Of a DNA stretch of 64,000 bases, positions 34,901 through 43,095 are shown piece after piece; position 1 is the stretch's first letter; every line of letters starts with the position of its first letter. Under the pieces are notes generated by a model. The model made no database searches and was not told where the DNA came from. It was given only the letters and a program-made list of their open reading frames with translations. Source of the DNA: Pyxidicoccus sp. MSG2. GTDB lineage: Bacteria > Myxococcota > Myxococcia > Myxococcales > Myxococcaceae. The stretch is taken from positions 2,604,001-2,668,000 of the forward strand of contig NZ_JAPNKC010000001.1 in the NCBI RefSeq assembly GCF_026626705.1, read 5' to 3'. The position numbers and the translations under genes are program-made.

Positions 34901-35462
34901 CGTTGCGCGTGTCCTGCGCCGTCTCCACCAGCAGGTAGTCCGAGCCGCCGAGTGCGAGACCTTCCGCCTGCACGGCGAAGTTCTCCACCAGCTCCTCGAA
35001 GGTGATGCCACCGGTGACACTGATGGCCTTGGTGGTGGGGCCGATGGAGCCCGCCACCCAGCGCATGCGGCCGTCCTTCGCCTCGGCGGCGGCGGCGGCG
35101 TTGCGCGCGAGCCTGGCGGCGACCTCGTTGATTTCGAGCGCCTTGTGCCCCAGGCCGAACTCGTTGAGCACCAGCGGCGTGCCGCCGAAGGTGTCCGTCT
35201 CCGTCACGTCCGCGCCCGCCGCGAAGTAGCGCGCGTGGATGCTCTCCACGAGCTCGGGCCGGGTGAGGACGAGATTCTCGTTGCAGCCCTCGTACTCCGC
35301 GCCGCCGAAGTCCGCCGCCTTGAGGTCGTGGTTCTGGAGCAGCGTGCCCATGGCGCCGTCCAGCACCAGCACGCGCTCGCGCATGGCGGTGCGCAGGGCC
35401 TCCACGCGGCGGCCGTTCTCACCAGGAGGGGGCGGCAGTGCGGCGGGCAGGTGGCTCGTCAT
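31947..35462 (-). CDS. metH: Cobalamin-dependent methionine synthase
   Basis: Transfers the methyl group of 5-methyl-tetrahydrofolate through cobalamin to homocysteine. The 1171-residue protein has all four MetH modules in order: homocysteine-binding barrel (about 25-330, zinc Cys in LGLNCATGP and VGGCCGTHAGHI), pterin domain (about 360-620, RTNVIGSKKFKELI), cobalamin domain (about 650-890, B12 ligand His in GDVHDIGKNLVEIIL) and the SAM-binding reactivation domain (C-terminal, SFGYPACPRLEDQSKL). The ATG at 35462 overlaps the stop of the ArsR-methyltransferase gene (ATGA). No cobalamin riboswitch was recognised, so control probably comes through the upstream regulator. Confidence 0.97.
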   Translation of the reverse strand: MTSHLPAALPPPPGENGRRVEALRTAMRERVLVLDGAMGTLLQNHDLKAADFGGAEYEGCNENLVLTRPELVESIHARYFAAGADVTETDTFGGTPLVLNEFGLGHKALEINEVAARLARNAAAAAEAKDGRMRWVAGSIGPTTKAISVTGGITFEELVENFAVQAEGLALGGSDYLLVETAQDTRNVKAALLGIEQAFRKLGYSLPVAVSGTIEPMGTMLAGQSVESLAASLEHAELLYLGLNCATGPDFMTDHLRSLSAMSQFPVSCVPNAGLPDENGQYLETPDMIARSLKRFCEQGWLNVVGGCCGTHAGHIETLSAAVKGLKPRNATPRPRASLSGVDYVEVKDDERPLIVGERTNVIGSKKFKELIVAGQLDDASEIARAQVKRGAQVIDICLANPDREELEDMRNFLEVVVKKVRVPLMIDSTDERVIEMALTYSQGKAIINSVNLEDGEERFEKVVPLARRFGAALVVGCIDEVGMAVPRQRKLEVAERSFELLTKKYGMKAEDLYFDPLVFPCASGDVQYTGSGVETIEGVRLIKERFPRCKTVLGISNVSFGLPTAGREVLNSVFLYHCVQAGLDMALVNSEKLERYASLPEEERKLAEDLLYNRGTDPVTPFAAHFRERKPARAAVSSLPLEERLQRYIIEGTRDGLTADLDEAMKKYAPLEIINGPLMKGMDEVGRLFAANELIVAEVLQSAESMKAAVNHLEPHMSKAQAAMRGKVVLATVKGDVHDIGKNLVEIILANNGFHVVNLGIKVPPEQLVQAVREHRPDILGLSGLLVKSAHQMVATAEDLKRAGVETPILVGGAALSRNFVDRNIAPAYGGGTVAYAQDAMSGLDLAKQIVDPGAHEKLRGDLAVRREKLAQEVKERPAVTAPVSRGRSAEIQVLETVPAAPDFERHVLTNTPLDHIWKFINPVMLYGRHLGLRSSSRALGTPAEAELAKTEEGRKALALKEAVEELKGVLRGGLMHARSVFQFFQAGSDGNRVVLFDGNTGKEAASFDFPRQDREGGLCLADYLRPLEGGKPRDNVAMFVVTAGAGIRELAEELKAKGEFLKMHAVQALALETAEGYAELLHTQLRSMWGTPDRPDMTMLERFRAEYSGKRYSFGYPACPRLEDQSKLFAALRPEEIGVQLTDGCMMEPEASVSAIVFHHPQASYFSVT

Positions 35463-36355
35463 GATGGCTTGACTCCGGTCAGCAGGAAGACGCGGAAGGG
35501 ACTGGCCCCGTCGCGCGCGTGCGTCTCGCGGGTGAGGGACGTGAAGCCGGCCTCGCGCAGGGCGGCTTCGAGGGACTCGGGCGCGAAGCCCAGGTGCCGG
35601 TGGCCCAACCGCTCCAGCACCCAGCGCTCCTCGTGCGGCATCAGCTCCAGCAACACCAGGCGGCCGCCCGGCTTGAGCAGGCGGGCGGCCTCGGCCAGCG
35701 CCGCCGAGGGTGACTCCACGTGGTGGAGGCTCTGCGAAATCACGACGAGGTCCATCCGCCCCGCCTTCAACGACAGGCGCTGCAGGTCCTCGCACAGGAA
35801 GGTGATGTTGGAGCGTGACTCGCGGCCGGCGCGCTCGCGGGCCTGCACCAGCGCGTCCGCGTTCTGGTCGATGGCCCATACGTGCCGCGCCCAGCGCGCA
35901 ATGGCCACGCTCAGCACGCCGGTGCCACAGCCGAAGTCCGCCACGTCCAGCGGCGGCAGCAGCGACGCTAGCGCTCCGGCCCACAGGAACCAGGACTGGC
36001 CCGGCTCCAGGAGCCGCTCGTTGAGCGCCTGCCTGTCCTCGCGCGCGCGCAGCAGGTCCTTCAGCCGGGCCGAGTCCCCCGCCGCGTCGTCCGCCTCGCG
36101 CGCCAGCCGGATGAGCGGCCAGCGCGAGTCCTGCTGCTCCAGCGCCAGCGAGTAGTAGCTGAAGCCCGCCTGCCGCTCCTCACGCAGCAGCCCCAGCCCC
36201 TTGAGCTTGCCCAGGTGGTGCGACACCGACGACTGCGCCACGCCCACCAGGGACACCAGCTCCGTCACGTTCAACGGGGCCTCGGCCACCAGCCGCAGGA
36301 TGCGCAGGCGCGTCGGGTCTCCGAGCACCCGGAATGACTGGGACAGCTCCTCCAT
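35459..36355 (-). CDS. ArsR-family regulator fused to a SAM-dependent methyltransferase domain
   Basis: A 298-residue two-domain protein. Residues 1-85 form an ArsR winged helix (FRVLGDPTRLRILRLVAEAP, recognition helix VAQSSVSHHLGKLKGLGLL) without the usual metal-binding Cys pair. Residues 130-290 form a class I methyltransferase (VADFGCGTGVLSVAIA, LVVISQSLHHVESP, LLKPGGRLVLLELM). This matches SahR-type regulators of proteobacterial methionine metabolism, in which the methyltransferase fold is thought to sense SAM or SAH. Overlap with metH strongly supports that role here. No good Shine-Dalgarno is present, and a palindrome lies just upstream of its ATG. Confidence 0.88.
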   Translation of the reverse strand: MEELSQSFRVLGDPTRLRILRLVAEAPLNVTELVSLVGVAQSSVSHHLGKLKGLGLLREERQAGFSYYSLALEQQDSRWPLIRLAREADDAAGDSARLKDLLRAREDRQALNERLLEPGQSWFLWAGALASLLPPLDVADFGCGTGVLSVAIARWARHVWAIDQNADALVQARERAGRESRSNITFLCEDLQRLSLKAGRMDLVVISQSLHHVESPSAALAEAARLLKPGGRLVLLELMPHEERWVLERLGHRHLGFAPESLEAALREAGFTSLTRETHARDGASPFRVFLLTGVKPS

Positions 36356-36362
36356 ATCGTCG

Positions 36363-36380
36363 CATCAACATACGTCGATG
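36363..36380. promoter_or_regulatory. Candidate operator of the ArsR-methyltransferase/metH operon
   Basis: An imperfect 18-bp palindrome, CATCAACA-TA-CGTCGATG, with 6 of 8 symmetric positions, ends eight bases before the regulator's start codon. ArsR-family dimers bind such palindromes near the promoter. Autoregulation of the regulator-metH operon is inferred. Confidence 0.5.
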
Positions 36381-36452
36381 CTCTGACATCCGCCAGCACT
36401 CTCTAGACGCATCGCGTTGCCTGTTTCCGGACAGTGGCGTACATCCTTGTGA

Positions 36453-37331
36453 ATGGCCTCTCCCACCTTGCACCAGCTCCTCGACGGAAAGCGGTTCGGC
36501 CTGGTCCTCTCCGCGGGCTACTTCGGCTTCTATGGGCACGCCGGCTTCCTCAAGGGGCTGGCGGCCTCGGGGCTCAAGCCCCAGGTGTACGCGGGCACCT
36601 CCGCCGGCGGCATGGTGGCGGCGTACGCGGCGGCGGGCATTCCCGTGCACGCCATCGAGGAGCTGGTGCTGCGGCAGACGCGCGCCAACTTCTGGGACCC
36701 GGACCCGATTGGCGCGGTGCTGAACGCGGACGCCATTGGCCACGGCATGACGGGCCTGCTCAAGGGCGAGCGCTTCCGGAGGCTGCTGGAGGACACGCTG
36801 GCGGTGCGCAGCTTCGAGGACCTGCCGCATCCGCTGCTGCTGGTGGCGTCCAACCTCACGCTGGGCCGGCACGAGGTGTTCACCTCGGGCGAGCTGGCGC
36901 CGCGCGTCCACGCCACCTGCGCGTACCCGGGCCTGTTCCGCGCGGTGCCGCTGGAGGGCAACCTCTACTGGGACGGCGGGCTGGTGGACAAGGCGCCCGC
37001 GCTGTCGCTCAACGAGAGCGCGGTGGGGAAGGATTTGGACGCCATCCTCGTGCACTTCCTGCCCAGCCGGACGCGCAAGGTGGTGGGCGGGCCCATGGCG
37101 TACGCGCAGGGGCTGGCGTCGGGCTCGGCGGCGCTGCGCAGGGACCACTTCCGGCTCCAGCTCACCGTGCTGGAGCAGCGGCAGGTGCCCGTCTACGTCG
37201 TCGTCTCCAACCTGCCGCCGGTGACGCCCACCACCATGGAGCGCGGCTTCGACGCCCTGGACCAGGCGCGCCTGTCCGCGGAGCGCGCCCTGGCGCGGCC
37301 GCCCGTGCCCTTCGCGCAAGCGGAGTGGTGA
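36453..37331 (+). CDS. Patatin-like phospholipase
   Basis: A 292-residue patatin-family serine hydrolase. The nucleophile motif GTSAG is at about residues 48-52 and the catalytic Asp is in WDGGLVDKAP near 174, the Ser-Asp dyad of the family. The usual glycine-rich oxyanion motif is replaced by SAGYFGFYGHAGFLKG at the N-terminus, preserving only part of the glycines. There is no signal peptide, so it is probably cytoplasmic or peripherally membrane-bound. It is divergent from the ArsR-methyltransferase gene with a 97-base gap. Confidence 0.9.
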   Translation: MASPTLHQLLDGKRFGLVLSAGYFGFYGHAGFLKGLAASGLKPQVYAGTSAGGMVAAYAAAGIPVHAIEELVLRQTRANFWDPDPIGAVLNADAIGHGMTGLLKGERFRRLLEDTLAVRSFEDLPHPLLLVASNLTLGRHEVFTSGELAPRVHATCAYPGLFRAVPLEGNLYWDGGLVDKAPALSLNESAVGKDLDAILVHFLPSRTRKVVGGPMAYAQGLASGSAALRRDHFRLQLTVLEQRQVPVYVVVSNLPPVTPTTMERGFDALDQARLSAERALARPPVPFAQAEW

Positions 37332-37537
37332 GACGTCCCCCGGACCCGCGAGCGAAACGCGCTCGGGCCGCCCCGTGCGCCCGTGCCGTTCCTGTCCTGT
37401 TTTGAACAATCACCCGAGCGCGTCGCGGATTCAATGACAGACCTGGATTGTAAGACCTCCGCGTGATTCGTGTTCCTCCGGGCATGAGCCCGGGGGCGCG
37501 CATCACGGCCGTCCTCTTCTCGAAGTGGAGGCAGTCC

Positions 37538-39145
37538 ATGCCGATGTCGTCCTTCCTGTCCATGCGTCCCCTGCGTGGTGCGCTGCTGTCCCTGTCCCTG
37601 CTCGCACTGGCGCCCGCCGCCGGAGCCGCCCCGAAGTCGCTGGAGCCGCGTGGCCTCGCGGAGAAGCACACCGGCCGCGAGCTGGCCGCGAACACGTACG
37701 TGGAGCGCATCGTGGTGAAGTTCCACGAGGGCAGCCGCGTGCGCCTGCGTGACAACCGCCTGGTGCCCATCGCCTCCGAGCGCGGCGAGGCGGAGCGCTC
37801 GCTGCTGGCCGGCCGCGGCCTGAGCGACGCGAGCGTGCGCGCCGATGCCACCGCCGTGGAGTCCCTGCTGCAGCGCGCGCCGCGCCTCGGCGCCCCCACC
37901 CGCCTGTTCGACGAGGCCGAGCCCGTGCTGGAGGCGCGCAAGGCCACCGGTGAGGCGCGGAGCGGGCAGCAGCTCGCGGACCTGAACCTCTACTTCGAGG
38001 TGCCGCTGCTGCCGGGCACCACCGCCGGGGGCGTGGCGGACCTGGTGGCGGAATTGAACCGCCTGGACGGCGTGGAGGTGGCCTACGCCGAGCCGCCGCC
38101 CGAGCCGGCCATGGTGAACTTCGGCATGGACGCGGCGCTGCGCAGCCTGCTGGCCGCGGCGGACATTCCTCCCACCACGCCGCTGTACCAGGGCAACCAG
38201 GGCTACCTGAAGGTGGCGCCCGGCGGCGTGGACGCCAACTACGCGTGGACGGTGACGGGCGGCACGGGCACCAACGTGAAGGTGGTGGACATCGAGGGCG
38301 GGTGGCGCACCACGCACGAGGACATGCCCGCGATGTTCTACACGGGCGGCACGCAGTACGCGGACCTCGCCTGGCGCAACCACGGCACGGCCGTGCTGGG
38401 TGAGATTGCCAGCGTGTCCAACGCGTACGGCACGACGGGCATCGCGCACGCGGCGCGGGTGGGCATCGAGGGCGTCGCCTCGCAGAGCACCGCGAGCGCC
38501 ATCTCCAAGGCGGCCACGGCCGCGGGCCTGGGCGGCATCATCCTCATCGAGCTGCACGCGGGCGGCCCGTCGGACGGCACGGCCTGCACGTGCAACACCA
38601 GCCAGTGCAACTACATCGCCATGGAGTACTGGACGGCGAACTACGACGCCATCCGCACCGCGACGGCCAATGGCGTCATCGTCGTGGAGGCGGCGGGCAA
38701 CGGCAGCGCCAACCTGGATGCGGCGGCGTACGGCAATGCCTTCAACCGCAGCGTGCGCGAATCGGGCGCCATCATCGTGGGCGCCAGCACCGCCACCACG
38801 CGCGTGCCCATGTGCTGGACGAACTACGGCAGCCGCGTGGACGTGCACGGCTGGGGTGAGCAGGTCTACTCCCTGGGCTACGGCAACGTGTTTGGCTCCG
38901 CGAACGGCGAGGACCAGTACTACACGTCCACCTTCAGCGGCACGTCGAGCGCCTCGCCCATCATCGTCGGCGCCGCCGCCAGCGCGCAGGGCGTGGCCCT
39001 GGCCAACGGCCGCCGCCTGACGAGCATCCAGATGCGCGGCCTGCTGCGCAACAACGGCACCGCGCAGGCGGCCAGCTCGCAGCAGATTGGCCCCCTGCCT
39101 GACCTGCGCAAGGCACTGCCCAAGGTCATCTCCGGGCAGTACTGA
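37538..39145 (+). CDS. Secreted subtilisin-like serine protease (S8 family)
   Basis: A 535-residue exported protease. The ATG at 37538 has GGAGG seven bases upstream and opens a signal peptide ending near AAGA-AP (about residue 31); in-frame starts further upstream lack a site. A propeptide-like region (about 35-210) precedes the S8 domain. The catalytic triad is Asp in VKVVDIEGGW, His in WRNHGTAVLGEI and Ser in FSGTSSASPIIVG, with the oxyanion Asn in VVEAAGNGS. Cysteines in TACTCNTSQCN suggest a disulfide-stabilised loop. A role in predation or protein scavenging fits myxobacterial lifestyle but is inference. Confidence 0.92.
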   Translation: MPMSSFLSMRPLRGALLSLSLLALAPAAGAAPKSLEPRGLAEKHTGRELAANTYVERIVVKFHEGSRVRLRDNRLVPIASERGEAERSLLAGRGLSDASVRADATAVESLLQRAPRLGAPTRLFDEAEPVLEARKATGEARSGQQLADLNLYFEVPLLPGTTAGGVADLVAELNRLDGVEVAYAEPPPEPAMVNFGMDAALRSLLAAADIPPTTPLYQGNQGYLKVAPGGVDANYAWTVTGGTGTNVKVVDIEGGWRTTHEDMPAMFYTGGTQYADLAWRNHGTAVLGEIASVSNAYGTTGIAHAARVGIEGVASQSTASAISKAATAAGLGGIILIELHAGGPSDGTACTCNTSQCNYIAMEYWTANYDAIRTATANGVIVVEAAGNGSANLDAAAYGNAFNRSVRESGAIIVGASTATTRVPMCWTNYGSRVDVHGWGEQVYSLGYGNVFGSANGEDQYYTSTFSGTSSASPIIVGAAASAQGVALANGRRLTSIQMRGLLRNNGTAQAASSQQIGPLPDLRKALPKVISGQY

Positions 39146-39156
39146 GTGACGGCCCG

Positions 39157-39182
39157 GGCCCGCGCGCTTCCTGGCGCGGGCC
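39157..39182. terminator. Hairpin between the protease and CoA-binding genes
   Basis: A perfect 9-bp GC stem (39157-39165 with 39174-39182) with an 8-base loop lies 12 bases after the protease stop and 17 bases before the convergent stop at 39200. It probably terminates both transcripts; U-tracts are minimal. Confidence 0.6.
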
Positions 39183-39199
39183 TTCGGGCACGGCGCGAC

Positions 39200-39643
39200 T
39201 CAGCGCTTGCCGTACCGCCGGTGGTCCACCATCAGGCAGCGGTCCTGCACCACCTGGATGCCCGCCTTCGCCAGCTTCTCCGCCGCGGCGTCATTGCGGA
39301 TGCCGGACTGGAACCACACCGCCTTCGGCTTCTTGGCGATGATGTCGTCCACGTGCCCGTCGATGTCCTGCGGCCGGCGGAAGACGTCCACCAGGTCCAC
39401 GTCACCGGGCACGTCCGCGAGCCGCCGGAACACCGGCTTGCCGAGGATGTGCGTCACGTCCGGGTAGTAGACGGGCACCGGCACCACGTCCACGCCGGCC
39501 CGCGCCAGGTAGTCCGGCACGTAGAAGGCCGGCTGTCCCGACTGCTGCTCCGTCTTGATGCCCAGCACCGCCACCCGCCGCGCGCCCTGCACCACGCGCT
39601 CCACGTCCGCTTCGTCCTCCACGAGGTTCTGTTCCCAGCTCAT
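39200..39643 (-). CDS. CoA-binding domain protein (YccU family)
   Basis: A 147-residue single-domain Rossmann protein of the CoA_binding_2 family: VAVLGIKTEQQSGQPAFYVPDYL, VVPVPVYYPDVTHILGKPVF, DVVDVFRRPQDIDGHVDDII-like elements and AVWFQSGIRNDAAAEKLAKAG. The reaction is unknown, though CoA or nucleotide binding is expected. Its ATG has AGGAGG upstream and overlaps the stop of the lipoprotein gene (ATGA). Confidence 0.88.
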   Translation of the reverse strand: MSWEQNLVEDEADVERVVQGARRVAVLGIKTEQQSGQPAFYVPDYLARAGVDVVPVPVYYPDVTHILGKPVFRRLADVPGDVDLVDVFRRPQDIDGHVDDIIAKKPKAVWFQSGIRNDAAAEKLAKAGIQVVQDRCLMVDHRRYGKR

Positions 39644-40575
39644 CGCGCCTCCTCCTGAAGACCCTGCGCTCGCGACTCCGTGGTGACGGTCCACTGCTCC
39701 CCCGCCACCGCTGCCTTCACCGTCAGCTCTCGACTCACCGGGACGAAGCGTCCCCGCGCCACCAGTTGCTCGCCCTCGCACGTCACGCCCGGAGTGAGCT
39801 GTGGCCGCCCCGCCGTCTCCCACGCGTCCATCAGCTCGGCCGGTGCATCCGCCGGCAGCGCGTCCAGGCAGCGCAGGCTCAACACCAGCGCGTCACCGTA
39901 CTCCGTGTCCCGCGTGCCCTGCACCGTGCGCTCCAGCACATACGCCACCTGCGTGTCGCCCATGGGCAATGCGTCCACCGCCCAGATGCGCTGCCCCTCC
40001 GTCAGGTTGCTCCGGAACAGCCCCGAGTAGCGCGCCTCCCACTCGCGGCGCGTCCTCGCCTCGAGGACTTCCGGCGAGAAGAAGCGCTCCAGCGCCGCCA
40101 TATCCGTCCCCGCCGGCACCACCTGTCGCAGCGCCTCCAGCGCGGACTCGGGTGACACCAGCTTCACGAAGGTGCCGTCCGCCGCCAGCCGCACCCGCAG
40201 CGTGAAGCGCGTGAGGACGTCGTCCACCCAGGTGTCCACCTCCGTCCCCACCGCCGTGCCTCCGTCCACGGCGCTCGCCGGGCCCCCGCGCACCAGCCGC
40301 GAGCGCGGCATCACCTGTGCCAGCAGCCACCCACCCTCCGCGGGCGTGAAGCGCGTCTCCGTGGTCAGCTCCGCCTCCTCGCGCACGGTCGCGCCTCCGC
40401 GCACCACCACGCGCACGGCGCGCACCGTCTCGGTGAGGACCCGGTCCACGGGAGGCTGGAAGTCGAGCCGCACCGGCGGCGGCCGCGCGGCCGTGGGGAC
40501 CATCGGCGGCGGCGCCCTTCGACAGGCGGCGGTCAGGGACAGCATGAGACAGCTCAGCAGGAGGCCTGGACGCAT
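39640..40575 (-). CDS. Hypothetical lipoprotein
   Basis: A 311-residue predicted lipoprotein. The ATG at 40575 opens a lipoprotein signal (LLLSCLMLSLTAAC, Cys 18); upstream in-frame codons do not give a better signal. The mature chain shows a proline-rich start (RRAPPPMVPTAARPPP) and then an alternating beta-rich body (VRAVRVVVRGGATVREEAEL, TQVAYVLERTVQGTRD) with a Cys pair in the C-terminal third (LRCLDALP, VTCEGEQLV). No domain was recognised. It is translationally coupled to the CoA-binding gene. Confidence 0.75.
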   Translation of the reverse strand: MRPGLLLSCLMLSLTAACRRAPPPMVPTAARPPPVRLDFQPPVDRVLTETVRAVRVVVRGGATVREEAELTTETRFTPAEGGWLLAQVMPRSRLVRGGPASAVDGGTAVGTEVDTWVDDVLTRFTLRVRLAADGTFVKLVSPESALEALRQVVPAGTDMAALERFFSPEVLEARTRREWEARYSGLFRSNLTEGQRIWAVDALPMGDTQVAYVLERTVQGTRDTEYGDALVLSLRCLDALPADAPAELMDAWETAGRPQLTPGVTCEGEQLVARGRFVPVSRELTVKAAVAGEQWTVTTESRAQGLQEEAR

Positions 40576-40642
40576 GCGCCCGCGCACGCTGGCAGAAAGC
40601 GCCAGCGCCCGCGAGCGCTTCCTCATCCGACGGACCGGTACT

Positions 40643-40960
40643 TCACGGGTGCCGCGTGTGGCCGGCGGGCGCGTTCTCCACCAGGTCTCGCCCGATGTTG
40701 CGCCGGTCCCTGTCCACGCCATCGTCGTCCTTCAGCCAGGGCGCGCCGAACCGCCTCGCCGCCTCCGCCAGGTCTCGCATCACCTGCTCGCGCGACGCGT
40801 ACTCCGTCTGCGGCAGCGACTTGAGGACGTTGATGATGTCGACGGGAGCGCCGCTGTCCTCCGCGGCCCGCACGATCTGCTCTCGCTCCGCGGGGTAGTC
40901 CACCGAGTCGAGGTGCGAGGTGATGGAGCGCCCGGGGTCTTCCGCGAGTCCGTATGCCAT
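40643..40960 (-). CDS. DUF2795 protein
   Basis: A 105-residue protein. Residues about 14-70 match DUF2795: SHLDSVDYPAEREQIVRAAE, then INVLKSLPQTEYASREQVMR. The C-terminal 35 residues are charged and probably disordered (DDDGVDRDRRNIGRDLVEN). Function is unknown. It is transcribed ahead of the lipoprotein gene with a 67-base gap and is divergent from the NlpC/P60-like gene. Confidence 0.85.
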   Translation of the reverse strand: MAYGLAEDPGRSITSHLDSVDYPAEREQIVRAAEDSGAPVDIINVLKSLPQTEYASREQVMRDLAEAARRFGAPWLKDDDGVDRDRRNIGRDLVENAPAGHTRHP

Positions 40961-41155
40961 CGTGACTCTGCCTTTCTGCCCGGGCATCAGGGCCCGAGCG
41001 CAGCTGGGTAGGAACAAAATGGGGACGCCCGGTGCCCGGGACCACCCGGACCGCATCCGTCCCACCCCCTGCCCGGCCAGGGGGCCAGCCGCCTTTGCCC
41101 CTTCCCGAGGTAGAGTGCGCCTCGCAGCCCCTGTTTCCGCCGGAGCCCCACGCCC

Positions 41156-42757
41156 ATGCCCGCCGCTCCCCTCCTGCTCGCCTGGCTTGCGCTCGCCAGC
41201 ACGCCCGCCGCCCCGCCAGCCACACCCGCCACCGCCGCCGCGCCCACCGCCGCCGCGGACGTCTACGCACTGGATGACGAGGCCTTCGTCGCCCAGGCCC
41301 AGCGGGACCTCGCCCAATTGGAGCGCTACGCCACGGGCCTGCGGGGCCTGCAGGAGTCGGTGAAGAAGTCGCGCGCCGTCTACCTCCAGAAGCAGAGCGA
41401 GCCGTACTCGCCAGACCAGAAGCGCCTGTTGCTCACCACCTGGGCCGCCTTCTTCGACTACTTCGTCTCCACCGAGGTCATCCGCCAGCGCTACTGGGAC
41501 TTCGTGAAGGTGCCCGCCCTCACGCAGCCGAAGAAACACGCCTGGGGCTTCCTCCTCACCCACGGCGCGCTCACCACGGAGCTCGCGCACGGCCTCACCT
41601 ACGCCGAGCTGACCGGCGGCCGGAAGCAGCTGGAAGTCCTCCTGGACGAGCCCGCCCCCGAGTACGGCCTGCCCCCGCGCGCCTTCGCCCGCTTCAAGGA
41701 GAAGGTCATCCACGTGGCCACCACCACGCAGCTCATCACCGGTGACGGCTACAAGGAGCAGCTGCGCCCCCTGCTCTCGCGCGCCGGCGCGCTGGACGCG
41801 CCGCGCGTGCCCTGGGTGATGCAGGAGATGAAGGAGAACAGCAAGGTGGCGAAGGGCCTGCTCGTGAAGCGCGGCGCCACCCTCTTCGCCAAGGCGGCGA
41901 CGGACCTCACCGTGGACGGCGCACAGCGCGCCTTCTTCCCCGTGCAGCGCGCCGTGGCCGAGTGGATGGGCGACACGCGCGTGCACCGCATCGGCCAGCC
42001 GCTCATCGCCCGCGAGCAGGTGCTCGCCGTGCTCAAGCGCATGGAGCCCGGCGACATCATGGTGGCCCGGCAGAACTGGTTCCTCTCCAACGTCGGCCTG
42101 CCGGGCTTCTGGCCGCACGCGGAGCTCTTCGTCGGCACCCCGGACGAGCTCGCCACCTACTTCGACAACGACGCGGACGTGAAGGCCTGGGCCGCCACCC
42201 TGCCCGGCAAGCCCGCCTCCTTCTCGCAGCACCTCGCCAAGTCCTTCCCCGCCAAGTGGGCCGAGTACACCGGCAGGGACACGCACGGCGACCCCATCCG
42301 CATCATCGAGTCCATCAGCGAGGGCGTGTCCTTCACCGGCCTGGAGCACGGCATGCGCGTGGACTACCTGGGCGTCATGCGCCCCCGGCTGTCCAAGCTG
42401 GACAAGGCCCGCGCCGTGCTGCGCGCCTTCACCTTCCAGGGCCGCCCCTACGACTTCAACTTCGACTTCTTCTCCGACCAGACGCTCGTGTGCACGGAGC
42501 TGGTGTGGAAGTCCTACGCGCCCTCCACGGAGATGAAGGGCCTGAGCGTTCCCCTGGTGGACGTGGCCGGCCGCCGCACGCTGCCCGCCAATGAGCTGGT
42601 CCGCGTCTTCGACGCCGAGTATGGCCGGGAGGATCGCCAGTTCGACTTCGTGGCCTTCCTGGACGGCCGGGAGACCGAGGGCAACGCAAAGGAGGCGGAC
42701 GCGTCCGCCTTCCGTTACAGCTACCGCCGGGCGAAGTGGGACATCGCACAGGAGTAG
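41156..42757 (+). CDS. YiiX/YebB-like permuted NlpC/P60 hydrolase, exported
   Basis: A 533-residue protein with an N-terminal signal peptide and Ala/Pro/Thr-rich linker (1-35). A helical region of about 230 residues precedes a C-terminal permuted papain-like domain. Candidate catalytic residues occur in the permuted order: His in WPHAELFVGTPDE (about 320), then Cys in TLVCTELVWKSY (about 445). Related proteins are thought to cleave peptidoglycan peptides, amides or lipids. The long N-terminal helical domain is not part of the family core and was not recognised. Export suggests an envelope role. Confidence 0.82.
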   Translation: MPAAPLLLAWLALASTPAAPPATPATAAAPTAAADVYALDDEAFVAQAQRDLAQLERYATGLRGLQESVKKSRAVYLQKQSEPYSPDQKRLLLTTWAAFFDYFVSTEVIRQRYWDFVKVPALTQPKKHAWGFLLTHGALTTELAHGLTYAELTGGRKQLEVLLDEPAPEYGLPPRAFARFKEKVIHVATTTQLITGDGYKEQLRPLLSRAGALDAPRVPWVMQEMKENSKVAKGLLVKRGATLFAKAATDLTVDGAQRAFFPVQRAVAEWMGDTRVHRIGQPLIAREQVLAVLKRMEPGDIMVARQNWFLSNVGLPGFWPHAELFVGTPDELATYFDNDADVKAWAATLPGKPASFSQHLAKSFPAKWAEYTGRDTHGDPIRIIESISEGVSFTGLEHGMRVDYLGVMRPRLSKLDKARAVLRAFTFQGRPYDFNFDFFSDQTLVCTELVWKSYAPSTEMKGLSVPLVDVAGRRTLPANELVRVFDAEYGREDRQFDFVAFLDGRETEGNAKEADASAFRYSYRRAKWDIAQE

Positions 42758-42765
42758 GCCCCCTC

Positions 42766-43041
42766 ATGACAGAGCAGTTGGCCCAGGAGATGCTGGAGCT
42801 TTCCTCCCAGCTCTTCGACCGGATGATTTCTCAACAACAGGCCAAGGTGATGCGGCTCGCCCGCGAGGCCGTGCCCAACATCTCCCCCGAGGAGCTGCGC
42901 AACCCCCACGACTTCCCGGAACTCAAGGAACACCCTACATTTGAGTTCGAGGATGGAATCCTGTCCGGGCTGATTTCGGCCCAGGTGGCGTTGCGTGCGG
43001 AAATCAAGGGACGGCTGCCGCTTGCTCCGCCTGCAATCTGA
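42766..43041 (+). CDS. Small hypothetical protein
   Basis: A 91-residue protein following the NlpC/P60-like gene by eight bases, with AGGAG upstream of its ATG. The N-terminal half is a continuous amphipathic helix (LAQEMLELSSQLFDRMISQQ) and the rest holds PNISPEELRNPHDFPEL and a FEFEDGILSGLISAQVAL helix. There is no signal peptide or recognised domain. It may act with its upstream neighbour, by position only. Confidence 0.7.
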   Translation: MTEQLAQEMLELSSQLFDRMISQQQAKVMRLAREAVPNISPEELRNPHDFPELKEHPTFEFEDGILSGLISAQVALRAEIKGRLPLAPPAI

Positions 43042-43095
43042 CGGTCGTCTGCCTGCCTTTGCCGTCCGGCCCGCCGTGGGTTACTGGTTCCCGCC

